A DNA stretch of 64,000 bases from assembly GCA_016932165.1 (NCBI GenBank), contig JAFGDK010000034.1, positions 1-64,000 on the forward strand, read 5' to 3'. A program made the translations under genes and the position numbers. Positions 37,185 through 46,762 of the stretch are shown piece by piece. Each line of letters opens with the position of its first letter. Positions within the stretch are counted from its first letter, which is position 1. Source of the DNA: Anaerolineales bacterium (GTDB lineage: Bacteria; Chloroflexota; Anaerolineae; Anaerolineales; UBA11579). The notes under the pieces were generated by a model. It was not told where the DNA came from and did not search any database. It saw nothing but the letters and a program-made list of their open reading frames with translations.

Positions 37185-39935
37185 ATGAAATCAATACTAA
37201 CCCAAATTACAACCTTATTGGTCCAGCCATCCGGCAGCATGGTCTATCACCTGGTGATCGCCTTCATTTTCATCAGTATTCTTCAGCCAGCGATGAGCTT
37301 CATCACCCCAAATGACAGCAGCAAAAGGCGAAACCGCCTCTTCACTGGTATCACACTGCTGATCGCCTCCCGGTTACTGGTATTCGCCTTCTCACTGGCT
37401 GCCATTCTGCAAAATGAGTTCCTTGCCGCCAGTCTCGGTGTGATTGAATTGGCTGTGCTGGCCTTCGACATCGTGGTTGTGGTCTGGTTATTTGCCTTTC
37501 CTGATGAGGACAAACGCGGTGATATCGGTCTGACCCTCTTCATCCTGGCCATCCTGCTGGGTGGTTTAGTAAGCACGATCTTCTGGGGTACGCGGGGCGA
37601 GATTGGCGCTCTAAATCAGAGCACACTCGGCGTCCTCTGGCAAGTCGTGACGATCGGCATCCTGATCATCGGGATCCTTTCGATCAATTCTGCCAATCCC
37701 CCTGCCCGTTTGCAGGGAGTCCTGATGCTGATTATCCTCTTGATCGGCGAAGCTCTCCAGTTGATCACCCCGGTGCCGGAAGGAGACTACTACCCCCTAT
37801 CCAGACTGGCCCACCTGGTTGCCTTCCCTCTGCTGGTGGGTATCCTACAAAACTACTTCCAGGCACCCGTTGCGGAGACCAGCCTAGAAGAAGATCAGAA
37901 AATCCTGCTTACCGATGAAGAAGTTCAACGGCAGACCGTGGAGGCTGTCATCGAGGCATTTGAACAGGAAGAAAAACGGGTTGACCCATCCTCAATTGTC
38001 ACTGCCCCGCTGGACGCCCTGGTAGATGTAGCCCCCAAGCTAAAACGCGATCCCGAAGCCTCAGCCAAGATGGCTCTTGACCTTCACATTTACCAGAATG
38101 GTCTCGCCCTTGCCTCTGCCAGCACACCTAAAGAGATCTGCCAATTATTCACACGGTTGACCTCACATGCACTGGTAGCAGACCTGTGTTTGCTCCTCAC
38201 CCCTCCAGATCAAAACTTCCAGGTGCACCTCATCTGCGGATACGACCTGATCGTCCAGGAAAGTTTGCAATCCACTTCATTCGACAGCAGTCTGATCCCG
38301 CGCTATGCGAATCTATTTGAAAACAAACGCCCTTTGCACGTGCTGGATAAAGGCAGTGAAAAGATGTATGATCTGGCCCGCGTCCTTCAGGTGCAAGAAA
38401 TCCACAATCTGCTAGCCCTGCCGGTCGTAAATCAAGAAGGTATCGTCATCGCTTCGGTCATGCTGCTCAGCCCTTATTCAAAACATGTCTGGAATGCGGA
38501 CGACCAGGAATATCTCAAAGCAGCATCAGAAACCATCAATGCTGTGCTGGCCAAAGCGCTTGCCCCACACCGGAACGAACGTGCATTCGATACCCTGAAC
38601 CAGGAGTTGGCGCTTTCCAATACCGATAAACAACGCCTCAACCAGGAAAAAGAGCAACTCGAAGCCAAGATTGCTGAACTGACAACCCAGATCGAAGCCA
38701 ATGCTGCCACTGGGACGGATGCACTCAACTGGCATCAGCAGAAAAGCGTTTTGGAGAAACACCTCCAAGCGCTGGAAGAAGAAAACGAAGATCTTAACAC
38801 TCGTTTTGAAGATTTGATCGAAAAGGCCAGGACTTTGTCTGAGGAACAGGCCAGGCTGATGGAAGAAAACGAAATCCTCATGCACCAATCCCAGACTTCG
38901 CAAGAAGTCCAGGCGCAGATTGATGCCATGGCCTACGCAAATCAGGAACTGGCAGAAAAGAACCAGGAATATAGATCCCAGAACGAAGAACTCACAATCC
39001 GCATAGCTGAATTGGTTGAGGAGAATAAAGCCCTCACCAGCAGCCTTGCTCACCTCGATGCAGTTTCAGCAGATCCTGGCAGCCAGGAAAACGAAGCCCT
39101 ACAGGCAGCCCTGGAACAGATCAGAGATTATGAAACCAGGCTGAATGAGGCCACTGAAACCTTGCAATCACTCATGGAATTCCGCAGCCGGTCAAATGGA
39201 GACCTGTTCCCGGAAGAACAGGCTGAAGTGATCGCCTCGATTTCCCAGGAACTTCGCCAGCCGCTTTCCTCGATCAGCGGATATACCGACTTGCTGATCT
39301 CGGAATCGGTAGGAATATTAGGCGCACTGCAAAAGAAATTCCTTGAGCGGGTCAAAGCCTCCACCGAGAGGATGCACCAGTTGATTGATGATCTCATTCA
39401 GGTCTCCACTCTTGACTCTGGAAAATACCTGTTCACGGTTCAGCCCATCGAGCTGGTAGAGATCATCGACACCGCCATTGATACCACCAGCGGCCAGTTC
39501 AGGGAGAAAGAAATCTCTCTGCGGGTGGATATTTTTCCCGATCTCCCTAAAATGCACACCGACAAAGATGCCCTGCAGCAAATTTTGCTCAATCTGATGC
39601 AAAATGCCGGTGCAGCCACACCGGTCAAGGGTGAAATCATGCTCAAAGCACAGATGTATGATAAAACCGAGGATGATGTCATCCTGCTCTCTGTCACCGA
39701 CACCGGCGGCGGGATCCCCAAACCAGAACTTCCCCGGGTGTTCTCCAGGCTCTACCGCGCGGATAACCCCTTGATTGAAGGGGTCGGCGATACCGGTGTT
39801 GGCCTCTCAATTGCCAAGACCCTGACAGAAGCCCTGGGCGGGCGAATTTGGGTAGAGAGTGAGGAAGGCACCGGATCAACCTTTAGTGTACTCCTTCCGG
39901 TTTCCTCACCCACCATCTCACCACTTGAAGGATAA
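37185..39935 (+). CDS. GAF/coiled-coil histidine kinase-like protein with Gln in place of the phospho-acceptor His
   Basis: TM N-terminus, GAF-like region, long coiled coil, HisKA-like SISQELRQPLSSISGYTDLL, HATPase ILLNLMQNAG, VTDTGGGIP, GDTGVGLSIAKTL. Confidence 0.88.
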   Translation: MKSILTQITTLLVQPSGSMVYHLVIAFIFISILQPAMSFITPNDSSKRRNRLFTGITLLIASRLLVFAFSLAAILQNEFLAASLGVIELAVLAFDIVVVVWLFAFPDEDKRGDIGLTLFILAILLGGLVSTIFWGTRGEIGALNQSTLGVLWQVVTIGILIIGILSINSANPPARLQGVLMLIILLIGEALQLITPVPEGDYYPLSRLAHLVAFPLLVGILQNYFQAPVAETSLEEDQKILLTDEEVQRQTVEAVIEAFEQEEKRVDPSSIVTAPLDALVDVAPKLKRDPEASAKMALDLHIYQNGLALASASTPKEICQLFTRLTSHALVADLCLLLTPPDQNFQVHLICGYDLIVQESLQSTSFDSSLIPRYANLFENKRPLHVLDKGSEKMYDLARVLQVQEIHNLLALPVVNQEGIVIASVMLLSPYSKHVWNADDQEYLKAASETINAVLAKALAPHRNERAFDTLNQELALSNTDKQRLNQEKEQLEAKIAELTTQIEANAATGTDALNWHQQKSVLEKHLQALEEENEDLNTRFEDLIEKARTLSEEQARLMEENEILMHQSQTSQEVQAQIDAMAYANQELAEKNQEYRSQNEELTIRIAELVEENKALTSSLAHLDAVSADPGSQENEALQAALEQIRDYETRLNEATETLQSLMEFRSRSNGDLFPEEQAEVIASISQELRQPLSSISGYTDLLISESVGILGALQKKFLERVKASTERMHQLIDDLIQVSTLDSGKYLFTVQPIELVEIIDTAIDTTSGQFREKEISLRVDIFPDLPKMHTDKDALQQILLNLMQNAGAATPVKGEIMLKAQMYDKTEDDVILLSVTDTGGGIPKPELPRVFSRLYRADNPLIEGVGDTGVGLSIAKTLTEALGGRIWVESEEGTGSTFSVLLPVSSPTISPLEG

Positions 39936-39939
39936 TTCG

Positions 39940-41205
39940 ATGAGGGATTCTGGAAAACTGACCGCCGGGGTGATTGCCGCATTCTCCTTATTGCTGGTTT
40001 TTGGCGCCCTTTTTACTGCCCTGGCTGAGACCGGATTCACTGCATTTGGTCCCACCAAAACCAATCTGCCAGATACACCCACATCAACATCTATTCTGCT
40101 GCCCACCAAAGAAGAACAGCCCCCCAGCATTCAGCCCACCGAAAAGATAGAAACCCCCAGCCCCTTGGAAGACACACAAGAGGCAACCAGCACAGATACC
40201 CCTGAGATTACTCAAACGGTCATCCCTACGGTGACACCTGACGACAGCATATGTACCAAACCCACCGGATGGGTCGATTACAAAATTCAATCGGGAGATA
40301 CCCTGTTCAGCATTTCTCTGCTGTTCCAGACCGATGTTGACACACTTATATATAGCAACTGCCTGACATCCAATCAGATCATCACCGGACAAATCCTGTG
40401 GGTCCCCAACAATCCCACCCTGACCCCCACCAAGACACCCAAACCGGCAGCCACCCAAACGCCTAAACCGGCAGATGAGTGCTACACGCTGACACTCTCT
40501 CACCTCGGCGAGGGCGCTGACGCCGTTGCAAACATCCCCAATTCTGATGGCTGCCCCACCGGGAAGTACAAGGCGGGCGAGATCATCACCCTGACAGCGT
40601 CTCCTGCCGCCGGTTGGGAAGTCGGCAGCTGGGTCGGCACGATCAATGACAGCTCAACCGCCGCCACCAATAAGGTTGAAATGCCGGCCAAAGATCATCT
40701 CGCAAAGCCCGTCTATGTCGGCATCTGCTACCCACTGTCCCTTTCAAGCGGTGATAATGGAGGCAACCCAATCCCGGATAAGAGCAAATCAACGGGCTGC
40801 AACACGGGGGAATATATTACTGGAGAAACAATCACCTTTACTGCTGACCCAGATCCCGGTTACACTGTGGACGCCTGGACCGGCACAGATGGAGGCACCA
40901 ACAAGCTGACCATGCCAGCCTCGGCTGCATCCGTTTCGGTGACCTACAAGCTCATCCCGCCTGTCTGCTTCGCACTCACGTTGAATCATACCGGTACCGG
41001 GGCAGACCCAACAGCATCCCCAACGAAATCTACAGGGTGCGCGGATGGTGAATTTACGGCTGGAGAAGCGATTACACTTACAGCCTCTGGCGGTACTGTA
41101 GTTAGCTGGACTGGCACCGATGATGACAATTCTACCTCTACTACCAATACCTGGACAATGTTGCCATCCCCGCATACCATCACCGTGAACTACACTACCC
41201 CTTGA
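39940..41205 (+). CDS. LysM domain protein with three C-terminal InlB/bacterial-Ig-like repeats
   Basis: LysM VDYKIQSGDTLFSISLLFQTDVDTLIYSNCLTSNQIITGQILWVP; three repeats beginning CYTLTL / CYPLSL / CFALTL. Confidence 0.85.
   Translation: MRDSGKLTAGVIAAFSLLLVFGALFTALAETGFTAFGPTKTNLPDTPTSTSILLPTKEEQPPSIQPTEKIETPSPLEDTQEATSTDTPEITQTVIPTVTPDDSICTKPTGWVDYKIQSGDTLFSISLLFQTDVDTLIYSNCLTSNQIITGQILWVPNNPTLTPTKTPKPAATQTPKPADECYTLTLSHLGEGADAVANIPNSDGCPTGKYKAGEIITLTASPAAGWEVGSWVGTINDSSTAATNKVEMPAKDHLAKPVYVGICYPLSLSSGDNGGNPIPDKSKSTGCNTGEYITGETITFTADPDPGYTVDAWTGTDGGTNKLTMPASAASVSVTYKLIPPVCFALTLNHTGTGADPTASPTKSTGCADGEFTAGEAITLTASGGTVVSWTGTDDDNSTSTTNTWTMLPSPHTITVNYTTP
40480..41202 (+). repeat. Three protein-level tandem repeats, each with two conserved Cys (C[YF].L.L ... 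GC..G.[YF]..GE.IT[LF]TA ... W.GT)
   Basis: Direct alignment of the translated repeats. Confidence 0.8.
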
Positions 41206-41230
41206 GTTGGTTTTCACCGCAGCCAACCGC

Positions 41231-42298
41231 ATGAATGTAAAAGCTCACACCCTACTGATTGCCCTATTAACAGGTTTGCTCCTGCTTCTTGTGAGCTGTG
41301 GCAGCGATATTCCTCTGCACACAAACCAGCTGATTCCCACACCTACTCCCTTGACCAAACTTTTGGCCGCCGACCTGAACAATCTCGGGTTGGAGAATGT
41401 ATTCATGCCAGTCGATCCAACCCCCACTCAGAACGGGCCGGTATTCCCCACCGCCACCCCAGACGGACGCCCCCCGACCGACTGGACCACTATCCTTCCT
41501 GAGAACAGCAATAACAGCAATCAGCCAGCCGAGCCATTGAAGCTGCCCCACAACCAGGTCAATTTCCTCCTCCTGGGTTCAGACCAGCGCCCCTACGAAG
41601 GCGGCTTCCGCACCGACGTGATCATGCTGGTCTCGATCAACACCGAATCCCAAACCGTGAATATGGTTTCCTTCCCGCGGGATTTATATGTTTACCTGCC
41701 CGGCCTGTATTCCGACCGGATCAACTCCGCCATGGCGCGCGGCGGTTTTGCCCTGCTGGCAGATACGCTGGAATATAACTTCGGCGTCAGGCCAGATTAT
41801 TACGGTTTGATCAACTTCTGGAGTTTTAAAAACCTGATCGATACCCTTGGTGGGATCAACGTACAGGTCGGGCGCACCCTTTCCGACCAGCGCACCGGAT
41901 ACGGCACCTATACGGTTTATCCGGGCTCGGTAAACATGAACGGAGAGACAACCCTGTGGTATGTCCGCTCCCGCTACACCACAAGCGACTTCGACCGGGC
42001 ACGCCGCCAACAGGAAGTCGTCACTGCCCTGGTGCGCCGCCTGCTCAGTTTTGACGTGGTGACCAAATTCCCCACCCTGTACAACCAGTTCCAGGGGATC
42101 ATTGAAACCAACCTGCCTCTGGCTGAGGTGACTCCCTTCCTGCCCCTGGCTGATGAATTGTTCAACGGCGATTATGGCACCTACGTGGTCGATGAAAGCC
42201 TGGTTACCCACTGGAGGACCCCGTCCGGATCTGCGGTGCTGCTCCCCAACCAGGAGGCGATTCAGACTTTGCTGGTCACTGCCCTGGGGGTGGAGTGA
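41231..42298 (+). CDS. LytR-CpsA-Psr (LCP) family lipoprotein
   Basis: VNFLLLGSDQRPYEGGFRTDVIMLVSINTESQTVNMVSFPRDLYVYLPG; YVRSRYTTSDFDRARRQQEVV; lipobox LLVSC. Confidence 0.92.
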   Translation: MNVKAHTLLIALLTGLLLLLVSCGSDIPLHTNQLIPTPTPLTKLLAADLNNLGLENVFMPVDPTPTQNGPVFPTATPDGRPPTDWTTILPENSNNSNQPAEPLKLPHNQVNFLLLGSDQRPYEGGFRTDVIMLVSINTESQTVNMVSFPRDLYVYLPGLYSDRINSAMARGGFALLADTLEYNFGVRPDYYGLINFWSFKNLIDTLGGINVQVGRTLSDQRTGYGTYTVYPGSVNMNGETTLWYVRSRYTTSDFDRARRQQEVVTALVRRLLSFDVVTKFPTLYNQFQGIIETNLPLAEVTPFLPLADELFNGDYGTYVVDESLVTHWRTPSGSAVLLPNQEAIQTLLVTALGVE

Positions 42299-42467
42299 TC
42301 GGGTTGGCTTGATATAATTGTTTGATAACCGGCTAGTCCTTAATCAACGGTCAGATAATCCAATAGTCAAGAGCAAAACGCAAAAAGGTTAGAGTATTCG
42401 ACCAACGACCGGACAACTATCTGCCAATTTTCTACCCAACAGCCCAATTCCCCATTATCATTAGAAT

Positions 42468-43889
42468 ATGCCCAAAACCCATTCGCGCCTGATCTTCTTC
42501 CTCAGCATGATCCTGGCCCTCTCGCTGGCATGCTCTCTCTCCGGGCGCGGCCAAAACCCCACCCTTGAGAATTTCCCCACCCCCAATCCGCTTTTCGGCA
42601 CACCTGACCCCAACCGCACCCCCAGCGGTCCAACCCCGACAGCCACGCTGACCCCAACTCCCTGGCCAACCCCCACCCCGGTGAACTGGCCTAAGCCTTA
42701 CTTCGGCACCCCCGGCCCGTTGATCACCCCAGTACCCGATCCCGCGCCCGTTCAGCACAACCCCGAGGATTTCAACGTGGTCCTCCTCGGCTCCGACCGG
42801 CGGGATGTGACCTTCGCCACCGATGTGATCCTGGTGGTCAGCTTCCAGCCGAAATACAACACCGTCACCCTGCTCTCCATTCCCCGCACCACGGTGGCCT
42901 ACATCCCTGGTTGGCAGATGGAAAAGGTCAACAAAGCCTACCAGCACGGCCAGGAGAGCTACTACCCCGGCCTGGGACCAGCGCTGGTCAAGGATACCCT
43001 GCTGTACAACTTCGGCATCGAGATTGATCGCTACATGCTGGTAGATTTCGGCCAGTTTGAGGAGATCATTAACTCCCTGGGCAGATTGGAGGTACCGGTG
43101 GTCTGCCCCTACACCGACTACCGGCTGATCGCCCCCCACCTGGACCCGGAAGACGCGGACAACTGGAGCCTATACACCGTCCCCAGCGGCGTGGTGGAGA
43201 TGGACGGCGAACTGGCCCTGTGGTACGCCCGTTCCCGGCTAAAATCCAACGATTTCGACCGCAACCGCCGCCAGCAGGAGATCATCCGGGCGATCTACAG
43301 CCAGGCGCTCCGCTTTGGCTGGATCAAGCAGATCCCCACCCTGTACGGCCAGCTTTCCAGTTCCGTGGTCACCGACTTCACCCTGTTTGATGCCCTTAAG
43401 CTTGCTCCACAAATCGCCTATCTAGATTCAGCCCACATCAGGAGCTACTACTTGGCAAATAATGTCCTCACCCGCTGGACGAACCCTTACGGCCAGGTGA
43501 TGCATGTCCCCAACCTCCCAGCCGTGTATGCCTTGGTAGCTGAAGCGATGGGCCCGCCTCCGGTGGAAGATGAACAGCGCCAGGAAGTGGTCGTGGAAGT
43601 TTGGAACGGCACCAGTACAGCCGATCTGGACCAGCTGGCCGCTGAAAGGCTCAATTACGCCGGTTACATCTCCCAGATTGGGGCAGCAGACCGTGCCGAT
43701 TATACCGAAACCCGCCTGTTCGACTTTCGCAGTGAGGATCACGGCCAGGCTGCAGAACTGCAAGCGCTTTTTGGCATCCAGCCAGAGTTTTTCGCCAGCG
43801 TCCCCGATGACAGCCTGCCCTACGATCTCCTTCTGATCCTCGGCGATGACTTTGATCCCTGCTTTGACCCGCGGGAACTGGAGAGGTGA
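42468..43889 (+). CDS. LCP family protein with LytR_C-like C-terminal domain
   Basis: FNVVLLGSDRRDVTFATDVILVVSF...LLSIPRTTVAYIPG; WYARSRLKSNDFDRNRRQQEII; C-terminal VVVEVWNGTSTADLDQLAAERLNYAGY. Confidence 0.92.
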   Translation: MPKTHSRLIFFLSMILALSLACSLSGRGQNPTLENFPTPNPLFGTPDPNRTPSGPTPTATLTPTPWPTPTPVNWPKPYFGTPGPLITPVPDPAPVQHNPEDFNVVLLGSDRRDVTFATDVILVVSFQPKYNTVTLLSIPRTTVAYIPGWQMEKVNKAYQHGQESYYPGLGPALVKDTLLYNFGIEIDRYMLVDFGQFEEIINSLGRLEVPVVCPYTDYRLIAPHLDPEDADNWSLYTVPSGVVEMDGELALWYARSRLKSNDFDRNRRQQEIIRAIYSQALRFGWIKQIPTLYGQLSSSVVTDFTLFDALKLAPQIAYLDSAHIRSYYLANNVLTRWTNPYGQVMHVPNLPAVYALVAEAMGPPPVEDEQRQEVVVEVWNGTSTADLDQLAAERLNYAGYISQIGAADRADYTETRLFDFRSEDHGQAAELQALFGIQPEFFASVPDDSLPYDLLLILGDDFDPCFDPRELER

Positions 43890-43906
43890 TCTCTCTCGAA
43901 CCTCTG

Positions 43907-44431
43907 TCAGGTAATTTGTTCGAGACTCCCCAAGATCACCCCCAACTCTTCATCAGACCTTTTATCCCCAATATGTCTATACATGATGTTTACGATATTC
44001 GTATCGTCTTCAATTTCCATCAGATATATTTCGGTACGCCAGTAGACATTGTTCGGATGGCGATAAATTGTTTTAACGCCTTCCCAAAAATTCGCTATCG
44101 TGATGTTTTCGATAATCATCTCTGGGAACGCCAACTTCTTATGTTTTAGATCAATCAGTTTATTTAGATAATCATCAAAAGACATGAAATATGCCTTTCT
44201 TTCTTTTGTTTGATATCCTGGCACATAAACTCTTAAGACTGTGATACACAACTTCGGATAGATAAAGACCGTTTTCCCGGATTCATTTTTGCCATACCTT
44301 TCCTTTTCCTCTTTGACCATAACTTGTTTTGAGTGCTTGGTCTGATGATAAATTTTGTATCTGGCATAAGAAGGGTATGAAAAGATAATCGGAAATTTCT
44401 CTGAGCGATAAGTATTGAATTCTGGTTCCAT
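43907..44431 (-). CDS. Hypothetical protein, 174 aa, low-GC island-like composition
   Basis: Complete ORF; FPIIFSYPSYARYKIY start reminiscent of PsbP-like domains (weak). Confidence 0.6.
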   Translation of the reverse strand: MEPEFNTYRSEKFPIIFSYPSYARYKIYHQTKHSKQVMVKEEKERYGKNESGKTVFIYPKLCITVLRVYVPGYQTKERKAYFMSFDDYLNKLIDLKHKKLAFPEMIIENITIANFWEGVKTIYRHPNNVYWRTEIYLMEIEDDTNIVNIMYRHIGDKRSDEELGVILGSLEQIT

Positions 44432-44642
44432 GATCAGCCACTCCCCAAAGGTTCAGATGTGGGCAAACCTGACCACAATTATTGGTACCCAACCATTGTA
44501 AACCAGAATAGATTTCTCTCCCGTTTGAGTTGCGCGAAATAATCCTTCCCTGTATAAATTGGCTATACGAAACTATATCGAGATTGCCGCGGGAGTGAAA
44601 TTCTGGAAAGATATGCTCCCTCGCAATCAAAAGACGAGGTGC

Positions 44643-45560
44643 ATGATGTCTGAATCTAAACCCGCCACCCTGATCAATGCCCAAACACCGCTCAGCCTGG
44701 CATTGACCAGCTGGAAATCCTATCTGGAAGACCAGGGAAGTTCCACCCACACGATAAAAGCCTTCCTGGGAGACCTTAACCTATTGGCTTCCTATCTCCC
44801 GCCTGATCAAAAGATCGGTTCAATATCCACCCGTGAGTTAAATAGCTTTCTGGACTGGATGCAGTTCCGGCGCGGAGTGCCGTGCAGCCCGAAAACACTT
44901 TCCCGCCGGATCACATCACTCAAATCTTTTTTCCGATGGCTGTCACAGTACGGCGCGATCCTGGTCAACCCAGCGGAGAAAGTGGTGCAGAAATCTGTCC
45001 GCAGCCCGCTGCCAGCCGTGATGACGCCGGATGAGATGCAAGCCGCCCTCAAAGCCGCTGATGCGCAACGGAACGCCGAAAAGCCCGACCTGCGCTACTA
45101 CGTTCTGCTCAAGCTCTTGCTGGATACCGGGATCAAAAAAGGTGAACTGCTCACCCTGACCACCCGGCATATTGACCTGGATACCCCCACCGGACCGATC
45201 CTATTTGTGCGCTATGCCAACCCCAAATACCGCTACAAGGAACGCAAGATCGATCTCACCGAGGAATGGATTGCCGCCTATCATCAATACGCCAGGGCAT
45301 ACGATCTGAGCGAAAAACTGTTCCCCTGGTCGCCGCGGCGGCTGGAATACCTGCTTCAGGATATTGGCGAGGAAATCCGCTTGGCGGAACAGCTATCCTT
45401 CCTGATGTGCCGCTGGACCTGCGCCCTGAATGATCTCAACAGCGGCATGGATCCCAACAAGATCCGCCAGAAGCTGGGCATCTCCGAGATCCAGTTCCGC
45501 GAGGTGCGGCTCAAGCTGCGCCGCCTGGCCGGTATGGCAGAAGAAGACAATGATTCATGA
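44643..45560 (+). CDS. Tyrosine recombinase-fold protein with degenerate catalytic residues
   Basis: N-terminal SAM-like core-binding domain (SLALTSWKSYLEDQGSSTHTIKAFLGDLNLLASYL); catalytic-domain alignment to XerD retains only part of the R-K-H-R-H-Y set. Confidence 0.8.
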   Translation: MMSESKPATLINAQTPLSLALTSWKSYLEDQGSSTHTIKAFLGDLNLLASYLPPDQKIGSISTRELNSFLDWMQFRRGVPCSPKTLSRRITSLKSFFRWLSQYGAILVNPAEKVVQKSVRSPLPAVMTPDEMQAALKAADAQRNAEKPDLRYYVLLKLLLDTGIKKGELLTLTTRHIDLDTPTGPILFVRYANPKYRYKERKIDLTEEWIAAYHQYARAYDLSEKLFPWSPRRLEYLLQDIGEEIRLAEQLSFLMCRWTCALNDLNSGMDPNKIRQKLGISEIQFREVRLKLRRLAGMAEEDNDS

Positions 45561-45706
45561 GTGGTGATTTGGGGAGATCGGATTGAGACAATTGAAAGTG
45601 GATCAACCCCAAGAATCTATGGGAAGATCTATTCTTACAAAAATTCTAATGCCACAGCAGGAAATATCTCCAAAGAAAGAATTCCTGATTGCACAACATG
45701 GAAAGA

Positions 45707-45729
45707 CCTGAGGGCATAAAGCCTTCAGG
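45707..45729 (+). terminator. Intrinsic terminator
   Basis: 9-bp stem CCTGAGGGC/GCCTTCAGG (one G-U), loop ATAAA, tail ATTTCCTTTT. Confidence 0.65.
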
Positions 45730-45795
45730 ATTTCCTTTTCCCAATAAACGATTTAGGGGTTGTTATCCTGATGGTTACCCATCATCACCCGATGC

Positions 45796-46551
45796 CTATA
45801 TACTCTTTGCCTGATTTTCCACCCACACATGCACCGCTTGACGGACAAACTCGGCGCCGCCCTCGCGGATACACTCATAGTTCACCGCAAAGCGCGGATC
45901 CTCCACCCACATATCCCCCAGGTTGCGCAGGAACTCTGGTTCGCAGGTATAGAAATTCTCATTCAGATAGGCAAAGTACTCGCCAACTTCGGTCTGCACA
46001 GTGGGGTCATCCGGTTTGAGGGAAGGATCGGTTCCCACCATCCGGAGGGTGATCTCCCCACCCTTCTGCTTGATGGCTTCTTTTTGCTCTTCCGTTAACC
46101 GCTTCCAGCGTCTCATCGATTGAACATACATGTCGGTATCGCCCCAGCGCTGGCGGGCTTCCTCATCATATTTAAATTCATCAAACCCTTCAAAATAATC
46201 TTTATCGTTCATGGTCCATTCTCCTTCAATGGCGGCTATCGTCTGGTCTACAGTCTCGATCAGGGTATTCAACTTGGCGACCTGGACTTCGAGCGCTTGG
46301 CGGTGCTGCTCCAATGCCTGGCGGAGGTCGAAATCCGGCCTGCTGAGGATCATCTCGATCTCCTTCAGAGGGACATCCAGCTCCCTGAAAAACAGGATCT
46401 GCTGTAACTGGAGCAAACTGCCCCGGTCGTAGTAACGATAGCCGTTGCCGCCGGTCTGGGGAGGGCTAAGCAGCCCGATCTGGTCATAATAGCGCAGCGT
46501 GCGGGTGGTCACACCTGCCAGATCAGCGATTTGTTTAATTGTGTATCTCAT
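45796..46551 (-). CDS. MerR family regulator with TipAS-like effector domain
   Basis: MRYTIKQIADLAGVTTRTLRYYDQIGLLSPPQTGGNGYRYYD; C-terminal EGFDEFKYDEEARQRWGDTDMY...W.RLTEEQKEAI as in TipAS. Confidence 0.92.
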   Translation of the reverse strand: MRYTIKQIADLAGVTTRTLRYYDQIGLLSPPQTGGNGYRYYDRGSLLQLQQILFFRELDVPLKEIEMILSRPDFDLRQALEQHRQALEVQVAKLNTLIETVDQTIAAIEGEWTMNDKDYFEGFDEFKYDEEARQRWGDTDMYVQSMRRWKRLTEEQKEAIKQKGGEITLRMVGTDPSLKPDDPTVQTEVGEYFAYLNENFYTCEPEFLRNLGDMWVEDPRFAVNYECIREGGAEFVRQAVHVWVENQAKSI

Positions 46552-46571
46552 CAAGGCACCTCAATGGCCAA

Positions 46572-46602
46572 ATTATAAACCTTTACGTTACGTCAATGTC
46601 AA
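46572..46602 (-). promoter_or_regulatory. MerR-type promoter TTGACA-19 bp-TATAAT with near-dyad ACCTTTACGT-T-ACGTCAATGT in the spacer
   Basis: -35 at 46597-46602, -10 at 46572-46577, spacer 46578-46596, dyad 46579-46599. Confidence 0.8.
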
Positions 46603-46762
46603 GGGCATATAGCCCCAAAAAATGAAAAATATGGCTGGATACAATTTTGTTGTACCATGTTGTTATAAAATCCATAAATCAGAACTTTTATATCAATCAA
46701 TGGTTAATCAATCATATCGTATGCCACAACCAATCAACTACACGGTGCTAAAATGAACGCTG

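Noticed and set aside
42432-43139. 235-aa minus-strand ORF
   Set aside because: Antisense to the well-supported LCP gene at 42468-43889.
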